64,000 bases of DNA from an uncultured Sphingomonas sp. (GTDB lineage Bacteria; Pseudomonadota; Alphaproteobacteria; Sphingomonadales; Sphingomonadaceae). The stretch covers positions 1 to 64,000 of the forward strand of contig NZ_CAJYQD010000039.1 in NCBI RefSeq assembly GCF_913776855.1. The letters run 5' to 3'. The position numbers and the translations under genes are program-made. Positions 27,009 to 35,664 of the stretch are shown here, piece by piece; the stretch's first letter is position 1, and every line of letters starts with the position of its first letter. A model generated the notes under the pieces. It searched no databases. It saw nothing but the letters and a program-made list of their open reading frames with translations, and had not been told where the DNA came from.

Positions 27009-28994
27009 TCAGTTGCCAAGCCGCGCCAGCACCTTTGCGGTGATGGCATCGGCGGTCAGTCCGAAATATTCGTAGAGCTTGTCGGCCGGAGCCGATGCGC
27101 CGAAGCGGTCGATGCCGAAGCGCAGGCCGTCGACCATGGTGTAGCGTTCCCAGCCGATGGTCGTGCCCGCCTCGATCGAAACACGCAGGATGTCGTCCGG
27201 GCGAGCGTGGGGCAGCACGTCTTCGCGATAGGCGGCGTCCTGCGCATCGAAGCGCGACCAGCATGGCATCGATACGACATCGGCGCCGATGCCGTTCGCT
27301 TCGAGCTGCTGCGCGACGCCGATGGCGATCTCGACCTCCGAACCGGTCGCGATCAGGATGACGCGGCGGTCGGCTTCGGCGGCCTTCAGGCGGTACGCGC
27401 CACGGGCCGAGCGGTTCTCACCGGCTTCGGTGCGCAGCTGCGGCAGGTTCTGGCGCGACAAGGCGAGCAGCGACGGGCCATCGCGACGCTGTACCGCCAG
27501 CTCCCAGCACTCCGCCGTCTCGACCGCATCGGCGGGTCGATAGACGTCGAGGCCCGGAATGATGCGCAGGCTCATCACATGTTCGATCGGCTGGTGGGTC
27601 GGGCCGTCCTCACCCAGACCGATCGAGTCGTGGGTCATGACATAGACGACGCCGGCATTCTGCAACGCCGACAGGCGGATGGCGGGCCGGGCATAGTCGG
27701 CGAACACGAGGAAGGTGCCGCCATAGGCCAGCACGCCGCCGTGCAGCGCCATGCCGTTCATCGCCGCCGACATGCCGAATTCGCGGATGCCGTAATGGAT
27801 GTAGCGACCCGAATAATCCTCGGCCGTCAGCGCGACCTGCGCCTTGGTCTGGGTATTGTTCGACGGCGTGAGGTCGGCCGAGCCGCCGATGGTTTCGGGC
27901 AGCGAGGCGTTGATCGCTTCGAGCGCCAGCGACGATGCGACGCGGGTCGCGATCTTCTTCGGCTCGGCGATCAGGCTGTCGATATGGCTTTTCAGCGACC
28001 AGCCTTTGGGAAGCTGGTTCGCCATGCGGCGTTCGAACTCGACGCGGTCGGCATGGGCCGACAGGCGGCTGTTCCAGTCGGCATGGACCGAGCTGCCGCG
28101 TGCGCCGATTTCCTTCCACGCGTCGGTCAGGGCCTCGGGCAGGTGGAAGGCTTCGTGTTCCCACAGCAGGGCGGCGCGGGTGGCGAGGATTTCCTCGGCA
28201 CCCAGCGGCGATCCATGGACCTTGTGGCTGCCGCCCTTGTTCGGGGCGCCCTTGCCGATGACGGTACGGCAGCAGACCAGCGACGGGCGCGGATCGGCGG
28301 CGGCTTCGGTGAGTGCACGTTCGATGTCGGCGAAGTCGTGACCATCGCACGCGACGACGTGCCAGCCCGTCGCGGCATAGCGGGCCGACACGTCCTCGCT
28401 GGTCGACAGGTCGGTCGACCCGTCGATGGTGATGCGGTTGTCGTCCCACAGGACGTTCAGGCGGCCGAGCTTCAGATGCCCGGCAAGGCCGATCGCTTCG
28501 TGGTTGATGCCTTCCATCAGGCATCCGTCGCCGGCGATCACCCAGGTGCGGTGATCGACCAGATCATCCCCGAACACCGTGTTCAGATGACGCTCCGCCG
28601 TCGCCATGCCGACCGCCATGGCAAGACCCTGCCCCAGCGGACCGGTGGTGCATTCGATGCCGGGCAGTTCGAAATTTTCCGGATGGCCGGCGCAGGGGCT
28701 GCCGAGCTTGCGGAAATTCGCAATGTCCTGAATGGTCGGCTGCGCATAGCCGGTCAGATGGAGGAGCGAATAGATCAGCATCGATCCATGGCCCGCCGAC
28801 AGAACGAAGCGGTCGCGGTCGGCCCAGTGCGGATCGGCCGGATCGAACTTCAGGAATTTGGACCAGAGGACGGTCGCGACATCGGCCATGCCCATCGGCA
28901 TACCGGGATGCCCGGAATTGGCGGCCTCCACCGCGTCCATCGACAAAACGCGGATGGCGTTGGCGAGTTCGAGCTGGGATATGGTCACGCGCAC
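27009..28994 (-). CDS. tkt: Transketolase
   Basis: This TPP-dependent enzyme transfers C2 units in the pentose phosphate pathway. The TPP motif (VIAGDGCLMEGINHEAIG) is near residue 155, with DRFVLSAGHGSMLIYSLLHL and the C-terminal IATGSEVEIAIGVAQQL. It has 661 residues, normal length. It is the first gene of the run tkt-gap-MOSC-pgk. Its upstream region (28,995-29,104) is shared with the divergent zauP-like/zapA operon and should hold promoters for both. Confidence 0.97.
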   Translation of the reverse strand: MRVTISQLELANAIRVLSMDAVEAANSGHPGMPMGMADVATVLWSKFLKFDPADPHWADRDRFVLSAGHGSMLIYSLLHLTGYAQPTIQDIANFRKLGSPCAGHPENFELPGIECTTGPLGQGLAMAVGMATAERHLNTVFGDDLVDHRTWVIAGDGCLMEGINHEAIGLAGHLKLGRLNVLWDDNRITIDGSTDLSTSEDVSARYAATGWHVVACDGHDFADIERALTEAAADPRPSLVCCRTVIGKGAPNKGGSHKVHGSPLGAEEILATRAALLWEHEAFHLPEALTDAWKEIGARGSSVHADWNSRLSAHADRVEFERRMANQLPKGWSLKSHIDSLIAEPKKIATRVASSLALEAINASLPETIGGSADLTPSNNTQTKAQVALTAEDYSGRYIHYGIREFGMSAAMNGMALHGGVLAYGGTFLVFADYARPAIRLSALQNAGVVYVMTHDSIGLGEDGPTHQPIEHVMSLRIIPGLDVYRPADAVETAECWELAVQRRDGPSLLALSRQNLPQLRTEAGENRSARGAYRLKAAEADRRVILIATGSEVEIAIGVAQQLEANGIGADVVSMPCWSRFDAQDAAYREDVLPHARPDDILRVSIEAGTTIGWERYTMVDGLRFGIDRFGASAPADKLYEYFGLTADAITAKVLARLGN

Positions 28995-29104
28995 TCCTGT
29001 TGGGCGCTACTGGGGTCGCGCGAGCCTTTGGAACCGTCGCGCCGTTCAGTCAACCGCCAAACCGGAAGGTTGTTTAACATGTATAGCAAGGATCGATTTA
29101 TCCG

Positions 29105-29296
29105 ATGAGCGACGACCCCCGAGCCGCCACGATCGATCGCATCGAACAGGCGCTGGCGCGGATCGAGCGCGCCGCGCAGGTCAACACGCAAACGACTCGT
29201 GCGCTGGCGTCGCGCCACGCCGCGCTGCGCGCCCGGATCGGCGATGCGATCGGCGCGCTGGACGCGGTTATCGCGCGCGAAGCGGACGCCGACTGA
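29105..29296 (+). CDS. ZauP-like small coiled-coil protein upstream of zapA
   Basis: This is a 63-residue, mostly helical protein (IDRIEQALARIERAAQ...LRARIGDAIGALDAVIA) whose stop overlaps the zapA ATG (TGATG). In Caulobacter a coiled-coil protein encoded immediately upstream of zapA, ZauP, binds ZapA and helps focus the Z-ring. Position, size class and coiled-coil character suggest the same role here. Sequence similarity itself could not be checked. Confidence 0.75.
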   Translation: MSDDPRAATIDRIEQALARIERAAQVNTQTTRALASRHAALRARIGDAIGALDAVIAREADAD

Positions 29297-29598
29297 TGGG
29301 ACAGATCACGCTGACCATCGCCGGGCGCAGCCATCAGGTCGGATGCCGCGATGGGGAGGAACCGAAATTGCGCGCGCTGGGCGCGATGCTGGAACGCCAC
29401 GCCCCCGCCGTGCAGCACGCATCGGGCGGATCGTCGGAGCGTACCCTGCTCTACATTGCGCTGATCCTGGCCGACCAATTGTCGGAGCGCGAAGCCCCGG
29501 CGGCGGTGGCGGACGGGACCGCCGACCTGCTCGACCGGATCGCCGAACGGTTGGAAGCGGTCGCATCCGCCCTTGAGGAGCCGCTGCCGGACGCCTAG
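29296..29598 (+). CDS. zapA: Cell division protein ZapA
   Basis: ZapA crosslinks FtsZ filaments. The 100-residue product (MGQITLTIAGRSHQVGCRDGEEPKLRALGAML) has the typical ZapA N-terminal strands followed by a long C-terminal coiled coil (LYIALILADQLSE, LLDRIAERLEAVASALEE). It is hidden in the longer 246-aa track ORF; the true start overlaps the upstream stop. It sits right before 6S RNA and 5-FCL, the classic zapA-ssrS-fau arrangement. Confidence 0.92.
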   Translation: MGQITLTIAGRSHQVGCRDGEEPKLRALGAMLERHAPAVQHASGGSSERTLLYIALILADQLSEREAPAAVADGTADLLDRIAERLEAVASALEEPLPDA

Positions 29599-29601
29599 AT
29601 A

Positions 29602-29772
29602 GGGGTCGGCGGGACTGCCCGGTGCGAGCCATGCATAATCCCTGAGGCTATTTCTTCATCCATGGGGGTTGTCCCTGCGCAGATCCTGGTCTGACGTACA
29701 TGATCCCCACCTGACGTACCGTGCGTCAGTGGATAACGCGGCAAACGGCCCATGGTGGTTCCGCCACACCCC
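29602..29772 (+). ncRNA. ssrS: 6S RNA
   Basis: 6S RNA binds sigma-70 RNA polymerase holoenzyme in stationary phase. The stretch of about 175 nt between zapA and 5-FCL has no ORF and is the conserved ssrS position. The ends can pair: GGGGT...GGCGG near 29,604 with CCGCC...ACCCC near 29,770, with a small bulge. Central GC-poor stretches could form the open bubble. The exact ends are approximate. Confidence 0.72.
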
Positions 29773-29778
29773 ATTCCC

Positions 29779-30324
29779 ATGACCGACAAGCGTGTCCTTC
29801 GCGCCGAACTGCGCGCCCGGCGACGGGCATTCGTTGCGGACGAGCCGACGCCCCCTGCCCCGCCGCCGCTGTTCCTCGCCGCGCTGCGACCCGGCGTGAT
29901 CGTCGCCAGCTACATCCCGATCGGCGGCGAGGCCGATCCGGCGCGGTTCGATGCGGCGGCGCGGGCGGCGGGCGCGCGGCTGGCATGGCCGGTCGTCATC
30001 GATCGCGAATCGCCGATCAGCTTTCATATCGATGCCGCGATGCGCGACGGGCCGTTCGGCCTGCGCCAGCCGACCGCCGATTCGCCCGCGGTCGTGCCGG
30101 ACATCATCCTGACGCCGCTGGTCGGGTTCGATGCGGCTGGCAACCGGCTGGGCCAGGGGGCAGGCCATTACGACCGGGCGTTCGCGTGCTGGCCGGGCGC
30201 GCTGCGAATCGGTATCGCGTGGTCGGTGCAGCAGGTCGATGCCCTGCCGTGCGATCCGTGGGACGTACCGCTGCACGCGATCGTCACCGAAACCGACCTG
30301 TTCCTGACCGGAGAATGCCCATGA
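29779..30324 (+). CDS. 5-formyltetrahydrofolate cyclo-ligase
   Basis: The enzyme converts 5-formyl-THF to 5,10-methenyl-THF using ATP. The real start is MTDKRVLRAELRARRRAF at 29779, 9 codons after the track start. The family motif GxGxGxYDR appears as LGQGAGHYDRAFA near residue 129, and the N-terminal Arg-rich ATP-binding helix is present. It has 181 residues. It follows 6S RNA (the ygfA/fau position) and overlaps the DUF2842 gene by 4 nt. Confidence 0.95.
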   Translation: MTDKRVLRAELRARRRAFVADEPTPPAPPPLFLAALRPGVIVASYIPIGGEADPARFDAAARAAGARLAWPVVIDRESPISFHIDAAMRDGPFGLRQPTADSPAVVPDIILTPLVGFDAAGNRLGQGAGHYDRAFACWPGALRIGIAWSVQQVDALPCDPWDVPLHAIVTETDLFLTGECP

Positions 30325-30536
30325 ACGAGCCGACATGGCGCAAACCCGCCGGGGTCCTGGCGATCCTTGCCATGCTGACAATATGGGCGGTCGCCGTCGC
30401 GATGCTGTCGCCGGTCGTCGGCGGCTGGCACTGGCTGTTGCAGCTGGTATTCTACGTCGCGGCGGGCGTCGCATGGCTGTGGGTGCTGCCGATGCGGCGA
30501 ATGCTGTTCTGGATGGAAACGGGCCGCTGGCGGTAG
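30321..30536 (+). CDS. DUF2842 domain-containing membrane protein
   Basis: This is a 71-residue protein with two transmembrane helices (VLAILAMLTIWAVAVAMLSPVV and WLLQLVFYVAAGVAWLWVLPM) and the C-terminal LPMRRMLFWMETGRW typical of the alphaproteobacterial DUF2842 family. The start overlaps the 5-FCL stop (ATGA). Function is unknown. It ends just before a convergent tRNA-Asp gene. Confidence 0.88.
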   Translation: MNEPTWRKPAGVLAILAMLTIWAVAVAMLSPVVGGWHWLLQLVFYVAAGVAWLWVLPMRRMLFWMETGRWR

Positions 30537-30554
30537 CGCCGATCCGGTAAGGGA

Positions 30555-30646
<92 letters not shown>

Positions 30647-30728
30647 TGGCGTCTAGGGGAGCGAATCGCCGGTGTAAAGCGGGTATTTTGCTGTCGATGC
30701 GAAAAGCGCCCGCCGGCGCCGGTGCCGA

Positions 30729-32054
30729 TCAGAAATCGGCGACCTTGCCCCAGGCGGATTCGCGGAATCGGTCGGGATGATAGGGCTTCGGATCGACGAT
30801 CGGTTCGACACCGGTCAGCATGTCGGCCAGCAAATGGCCGACGCCCGGCCCGATGCCGAAGCCGTGCCCGCTGAACCCCGATGCGATGACGAAGCCGGGG
30901 ATCGTCTCCACCTCGCCAATGCCGGGTACGCCATCGGGCGTGCTGTCGACATAGCCCGCCCAACGCGCGGTGACCGGGCGCCCCTTCAATGCGGGCATCA
31001 ACGCTACGGCGCGTTCGTGCGTCATCCGGATCGCCGCCGGATCGGGATCGGGATCGAGGATGCGGGTCCTTTCCATCGGCGTCGGACGGTCGAGCCGCCA
31101 TTTGCCAAGCGTCTCATGGCCCGCACGCGCGCCCTGCACCCCGCCGGGACGCAGCTTGCGCCAGCGCCGCAGGAACATGGGGATGAACTGGGGCGAGAAG
31201 CGCAGCAGCTGCGGCGTCGGATCGACCCGGCCGAACCCGCTGATCGCCAGCGTATAGCTGCCATCGACGCGGCGGGTGGCCGAAACCTCGCTGGTGTGGA
31301 GTGCCGGCGGCAGGTCACCGTCGCCGGGACCGACCGACAGCGCCGCCTGCCGGATCGTCGCCTGCGGAAAGCGGATGCCATATTGGTGGCAGAAGGACGA
31401 TGCCCATGCGCCTGCGCTCAGGATCGCGGTGCGGGTGCGGATGGTGCCGCGTTCGGTGACGACCGCCGACAGCCGCCCGCCGCTGGTCTCCAGTCCGCGT
31501 ACCGCGCAATCCTGCACCACCGCCGCGCCCAGCCGCTGGGCGGCGCGGGCGGCGGCGGGTGCGGCGCGCGACGGGTCGGCGGTGCCGTCGGTCGGCGACC
31601 ACACCCCGCCCTTCCACGCACCGTCGATGCCGTTGCTGCGCTCGGCGGTCTGCGCGGCGGTCAGCATATGCGTTTCGACATCGACGCTGCGCGCGAACTG
31701 GCCCCAGCGTGCCCAGGTCGCGATCTCGGCCTCGTCGCGGCTGAGATAGAGGAGGCCGCAACGGCGAAAGCCCGCATCCTCGCCGGTTTCCGCCTGAAAC
31801 TGTTCCCACAGGTCGAGCGACTTCGTGGCCATCGGCAGTTCGCGTGCGTCGCGGTTCTGCTGGCGGCACCAGCCCCAGTTGCGGCTGGACTGTTCAGCGC
31901 CGATCCGCCCCTTTTCCAGCAGCACGACCGACAGGCCGCGCCTGGCGAGATAATAGGTGGCGAAGGCGCCGATGATGCCGCCGCCGATGACGACGACGTC
32001 CGCTTCCGCCGGAAGGACGGGCGTGGATTCGACAGGGGTGAGCGGTACGCGCAT
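30729..32054 (-). CDS. FAD-dependent oxidoreductase (DAO superfamily) 1
   Basis: This is a flavoprotein of the D-amino-acid/sarcosine/glycine oxidase superfamily, which oxidises secondary or primary amines at the alpha carbon. The FAD Rossmann motif is VVVIGGGIIGAFATYYLARRG near residue 19. SSRNWGWCRQQNRD and the C-terminal SGFSGHGFGIGPGVGHLLADM follow. I start at MRVPLTP (441 residues) because this ATG has an AGGAG site and does not overlap the ALDH gene. It is 29 nt downstream of an aldehyde dehydrogenase gene, so amine to imine/aldehyde to acid is the natural reading. The substrate is unknown. Confidence 0.88.
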   Translation of the reverse strand: MRVPLTPVESTPVLPAEADVVVIGGGIIGAFATYYLARRGLSVVLLEKGRIGAEQSSRNWGWCRQQNRDARELPMATKSLDLWEQFQAETGEDAGFRRCGLLYLSRDEAEIATWARWGQFARSVDVETHMLTAAQTAERSNGIDGAWKGGVWSPTDGTADPSRAAPAAARAAQRLGAAVVQDCAVRGLETSGGRLSAVVTERGTIRTRTAILSAGAWASSFCHQYGIRFPQATIRQAALSVGPGDGDLPPALHTSEVSATRRVDGSYTLAISGFGRVDPTPQLLRFSPQFIPMFLRRWRKLRPGGVQGARAGHETLGKWRLDRPTPMERTRILDPDPDPAAIRMTHERAVALMPALKGRPVTARWAGYVDSTPDGVPGIGEVETIPGFVIASGFSGHGFGIGPGVGHLLADMLTGVEPIVDPKPYHPDRFRESAWGKVADF

Positions 32055-32083
32055 CGAAAGACTCCTGCGACAGGCGGCGCGGC

Positions 32084-33526
32084 TCAATAGCCGAGCATCG
32101 CCTTCGTCTCCAAAAATTCGTCGAGGCCGTGGACGCCATATTCGCGGCCATTGCCCGACTGGCGATAGCCGCCGAACGGGGCGTGCGCGGTCCAGGGGGG
32201 ATAGTTGATATGCACCTGCCCCGCGCGAATCCGCCGCGCGACGGCGCGGGCGCGGTCATGATCGGCCGACTGGACATGGGCGCCCAGGCCATAGACCGTA
32301 TCGTTGGCGATGCGCACCGCATCCTCGACATCGTCATAGGGCTGGATGCACAGCACGGGGCCGAAGATTTCCTCCTGCGCGATCCGCATCCGTCGACTGA
32401 CGTCGGAAAAGATCGTCGGGCGCACGAAATAGCCGCGGTTCAGCCCGTTCGGACGGCCGGGACCGCCGCAGACCAGCCGCGCCCCTTCCGCCATGCCGGC
32501 CGCGATCATCGCCTGCACCCGGTCATGCTGGGCGCGGTTGGCAATCGGACCCATCGCAGTCGTGGGATCGGCGGGATCGCCGACGACGATCGCCTCGGCC
32601 GCCGCCCTTGCCAGTGCCTCCACCTGCGCCAGACGCGTGGCGGGCACGATCATGCGGGTCGGCGCGCTGCACGACTGGCCGACATTGCGCATCGCCGACA
32701 GCACGCCCTTCCCCACCGCCGTGTCGAAATCGGCATCGTCGAGGAAGACGTTGGGCGATTTGCCGCCCAGTTCCTGCACGACACGCTTGATGGTCGGCGC
32801 CGCCCCTTGCGCGACCAGCATCCCGGCACGTGTCGATCCGGTGATCGACACCATGTCGACATCGCGATGCGACGACAGCGCGGCACCGACGACCTCGCCC
32901 GTGCCGTTCACCAGGTTGAAGACGCCGGGCGGCGTGCCGGCATCGGCCATCACCTCGGCAAACAGCAGCGCGCTGAACGGCGACAGCTCGCTGGGTTTCA
33001 GGACGACGGTACAGCCGGCGGCAAGCGCCGGGGCGACCTTTGCCGTGATCTGGTACAGCGGCCAGTTCCACGGCGTAATGAGCGCGGCGACGCCGATCGG
33101 TTCGCGGGCGATGGTGAACCCGGCCTCTTCGCGCAGGAAGCGGTAGCTGCCCAGCACTTCGATCTGGGCGCGGACATGGGCGATACCGGCGGGAACCTGC
33201 GACGCGCGGGCAAAGGCGATCGCCGAGCCCATTTCGGCGGAGATCGCCTGCGCAAAGGTTTCGGCGCGCTCCTCCAGCAGGTCGACGATCCGCTGGAGCA
33301 GCGCGATGCGATCCGCGACCGATGTTTCCGAAAACGAAGCGAAGGCGCGCCGCGCGGCAGCGACCGCCAGGTCGACATCGGCCGCGTCGCCCATCGCGAT
33401 CGCGCCGATCGCGCCCTCGCTGGCCGGATCGACCACGGTACAGCGCGGTGCGATGCTGCGGTCGACCCAGCGGCCGTCGATGTAGAAGCTGGTGGCGTGG
33501 GCGCTGCCCGGAACGTCGATGACCAT
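32084..33526 (-). CDS. NAD(P)-dependent aldehyde dehydrogenase
   Basis: This is an ALDH superfamily enzyme oxidising an aldehyde to the acid. The start is MVIDVPGSAHATSFYIDGRW at 33526; the track adds 9 codons. The glutamate motif QELGGKSPNVFLDDADFD is near residue 247 and the catalytic Cys in NVGQSCSAPTRM near residue 282. Length is 480 residues. Best guess is the DhaS/PuuC-like group, with a broad substrate range. It is the first gene of a two-gene unit with FAD oxidoreductase 1, and a perfect 15-bp palindrome lies 74 nt upstream. Confidence 0.92.
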   Translation of the reverse strand: MVIDVPGSAHATSFYIDGRWVDRSIAPRCTVVDPASEGAIGAIAMGDAADVDLAVAAARRAFASFSETSVADRIALLQRIVDLLEERAETFAQAISAEMGSAIAFARASQVPAGIAHVRAQIEVLGSYRFLREEAGFTIAREPIGVAALITPWNWPLYQITAKVAPALAAGCTVVLKPSELSPFSALLFAEVMADAGTPPGVFNLVNGTGEVVGAALSSHRDVDMVSITGSTRAGMLVAQGAAPTIKRVVQELGGKSPNVFLDDADFDTAVGKGVLSAMRNVGQSCSAPTRMIVPATRLAQVEALARAAAEAIVVGDPADPTTAMGPIANRAQHDRVQAMIAAGMAEGARLVCGGPGRPNGLNRGYFVRPTIFSDVSRRMRIAQEEIFGPVLCIQPYDDVEDAVRIANDTVYGLGAHVQSADHDRARAVARRIRAGQVHINYPPWTAHAPFGGYRQSGNGREYGVHGLDEFLETKAMLGY

Positions 33527-33599
33527 GGCCGACAGCTTAGCGCCGCAAGACAAGGGGATCGTGCCAAAAACAGCGGCGTAGGGGTATCTTTGTGCCGCA

Positions 33600-33614
33600 C
33601 GGCAGATGCTGCCG
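33600..33614. promoter_or_regulatory. Palindrome 1 (Lrp-type operator candidate)
   Basis: CGGCA-GATGC-TGCCG is a perfect 5-5-5 dyad located 74 bp upstream of the aldehyde dehydrogenase ATG, in a 106-bp gap. Confidence 0.65.
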
Positions 33615-33632
33615 CGTGCGACATGCCACGCC

Positions 33633-35648
33633 CTACAGGTCGAGCGTCAGGTCGCTGCCACCCGCGCGCGATACGCAGGCGGTCATCCAGCGGCCCGATC
33701 GACGATCGGCGGGGGACAGGATCGCGTCGCGATGCTCGATCGCGCCGTCGACCACGCCGACCAGACACGCGCCGCACACCCCCATGCCGCACGACCGGTC
33801 GAGCCGCACCCCGGCATCGGCCAGCGCATCGAGCAGCGACCGGTCGGCAGGGACCGATACCCGCCGGCCAGAGCGAGCCAGCGTCGCGACGAAGGGGCGC
33901 GGCGGCGCGGCATCCTGTGCCGACACGCCAAAGGCTTCGCGGTGCAACGTGCCCTCGCGCCAGCCGGCGGCGCGGGCGGCATCGAACAGGCTGTCCATGA
34001 ACGCGGCCGGGCCGCAACTGTAGAGATGGCGTCCGCGCGCCGCGCCGGCGACGATCGCGGCCATCCGCGCGGCCTGTTCGCCGCGGGACAGCGCGATGTG
34101 CAGTGTGGCGGCATCGCCCAGTTCGGCGGCGATGACGTTGCGAAACGGCATCGATTCGAGCGCACGCCCGAAATAGTGCAGCTCGAACGCGACCCCTTCC
34201 GCGCGGAAATGGCGGGCCATGGCGAGGATCGGGGTGATGCCAATGCCGGCGGCGACCAGCACTGCGTGGCGTGTGCCGCGCACGACCGGAAAGTGGTTGG
34301 CGGGCGGCGTGACCAGCAGTTCGGCCCCGGCGACCAGCGCGTGCATCGCCAGCGAACCGCCGCGCCCTGCCGGATCGGCCCGCACCGCGATCCGGTAATC
34401 CGCACGCTCGCCCGGCGCATTGGTCAGCGAATACTGCCGCAACAGCGTATCCGACAGCCGCACCGCGACATGCGCGCCGGGTGTGGCGACGGCGATCGGG
34501 CCGGGATCGACCGGCACCAGCCGGAACGCCTTCACCCCGTCGCATTCGTCGACGACCTCTGCGATCCGCATCCGGACGAAGCGGGGCGACGACACCGGAT
34601 GGCGTGCCAGCCAGCTACGCAGCCCGCTGACCGCCAGATAGACGATGCTGGCCATCGTCAGCAGCGTCGCGACCAGCCCGGCGGTCCCGCCGACCTTCCC
34701 CTGATGCACCGCATAGCCCCAATAATAGAGGCGGGCCCCGGCGGGGGTGTCGGCATAGCGGCGATGCAGCAGGATGCGACCATCGCCGGGATCGGCAAAG
34801 AAATATTGCCGCCCCTCCGGATTGCGCGCGGCGGGATCGTGCAGGTTGATCTCGATCGCCGCCGTCGGCGCCTTGGGCGCGCGGATCATCGCCTGCGCGG
34901 GAACATAGCCCAGCCGTGACAGCACACCGCGCCAGGCCTTGGCATAAGCGACCGGACCCGATTGCACGGGCACGACCGGCTTGACCGCCGCCACGCTCCC
35001 GGTCGCACGATACAGCAGGTCGGCGACGGCGGGAAAGGCCAGCGTCATCCCCGCCAGCGCGATCGGCAGCGCCAGCGGCAGGACCGCCGCGCCGACCAGC
35101 CCGTGACGCGCACGCCGCCGGGTCCGCCCCCTGGGCAGACGCCCCGGCCGCAACGCCGATCCCCATGCCCCCCGCCGACGCGGCCACCACAGCCACAAAC
35201 CGGTCAGCGCCAGCAGCGACAGCGCAGTCGCGGCGATCCCGGCCACAGCCTTGCCGAGTTCGATTCCGAGGAAGATCAGGCGGTGGAGATATTCAGCGAT
35301 CCCGTCCCACTCGGCATAGCGCGATCGAACGTCCCGCAGCCGGCCCGAGCAGGGATCGACATCGACCTGCACCGCATCGACGAAGCGGATCGACAGCGGC
35401 TCGACCGGATCGGCGCGCAGCCACAGCGTATCGAACGCAACGCCGGGATGCCGTGCCGATGCCAGCGCGACGGCGTGCGCCAGCGCTTCGGGTGTGGCGC
35501 AATGTCGCGACACAGCAGGATGGGTGGCCGACGCCGGATCGTGGCGCAGCGCCATCATCGCACCGGTGGCGGCCATATAGGCGGCCAGCATCCCGACGGT
35601 GAGGCCGACCCAGCGGTGGCCGCTCTGCAAGGCGCGCCGAACGATCAT
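33633..35648 (-). CDS. PepSY-TM / ferredoxin reductase / 2Fe-2S fusion protein
   Basis: The 671-residue protein fuses three parts. Residues 1-350 are a PepSY-associated transmembrane module with about four to five helices and several His near membrane edges (HRWVGL, EYLHRLIFL). Residues 360-580 are an FNR-like reductase with the RQYSL flavin motif and LVAAGIGITPILAMA for NAD. Residues 590-671 are a plant-type 2Fe-2S ferredoxin with ligands in DRSCGMGVCGACLVG and TACVS. The last two match phthalate dioxygenase reductase/VanB. PepSY-TM proteins elsewhere act as ferric-chelate reductases, so this could move NADH electrons across the inner membrane. It is 16 nt downstream of oprB. Confidence 0.85.
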   Translation of the reverse strand: MIVRRALQSGHRWVGLTVGMLAAYMAATGAMMALRHDPASATHPAVSRHCATPEALAHAVALASARHPGVAFDTLWLRADPVEPLSIRFVDAVQVDVDPCSGRLRDVRSRYAEWDGIAEYLHRLIFLGIELGKAVAGIAATALSLLALTGLWLWWPRRRGAWGSALRPGRLPRGRTRRRARHGLVGAAVLPLALPIALAGMTLAFPAVADLLYRATGSVAAVKPVVPVQSGPVAYAKAWRGVLSRLGYVPAQAMIRAPKAPTAAIEINLHDPAARNPEGRQYFFADPGDGRILLHRRYADTPAGARLYYWGYAVHQGKVGGTAGLVATLLTMASIVYLAVSGLRSWLARHPVSSPRFVRMRIAEVVDECDGVKAFRLVPVDPGPIAVATPGAHVAVRLSDTLLRQYSLTNAPGERADYRIAVRADPAGRGGSLAMHALVAGAELLVTPPANHFPVVRGTRHAVLVAAGIGITPILAMARHFRAEGVAFELHYFGRALESMPFRNVIAAELGDAATLHIALSRGEQAARMAAIVAGAARGRHLYSCGPAAFMDSLFDAARAAGWREGTLHREAFGVSAQDAAPPRPFVATLARSGRRVSVPADRSLLDALADAGVRLDRSCGMGVCGACLVGVVDGAIEHRDAILSPADRRSGRWMTACVSRAGGSDLTLDL

Positions 35649-35664
35649 GTCCGGCGCCGCGCCG

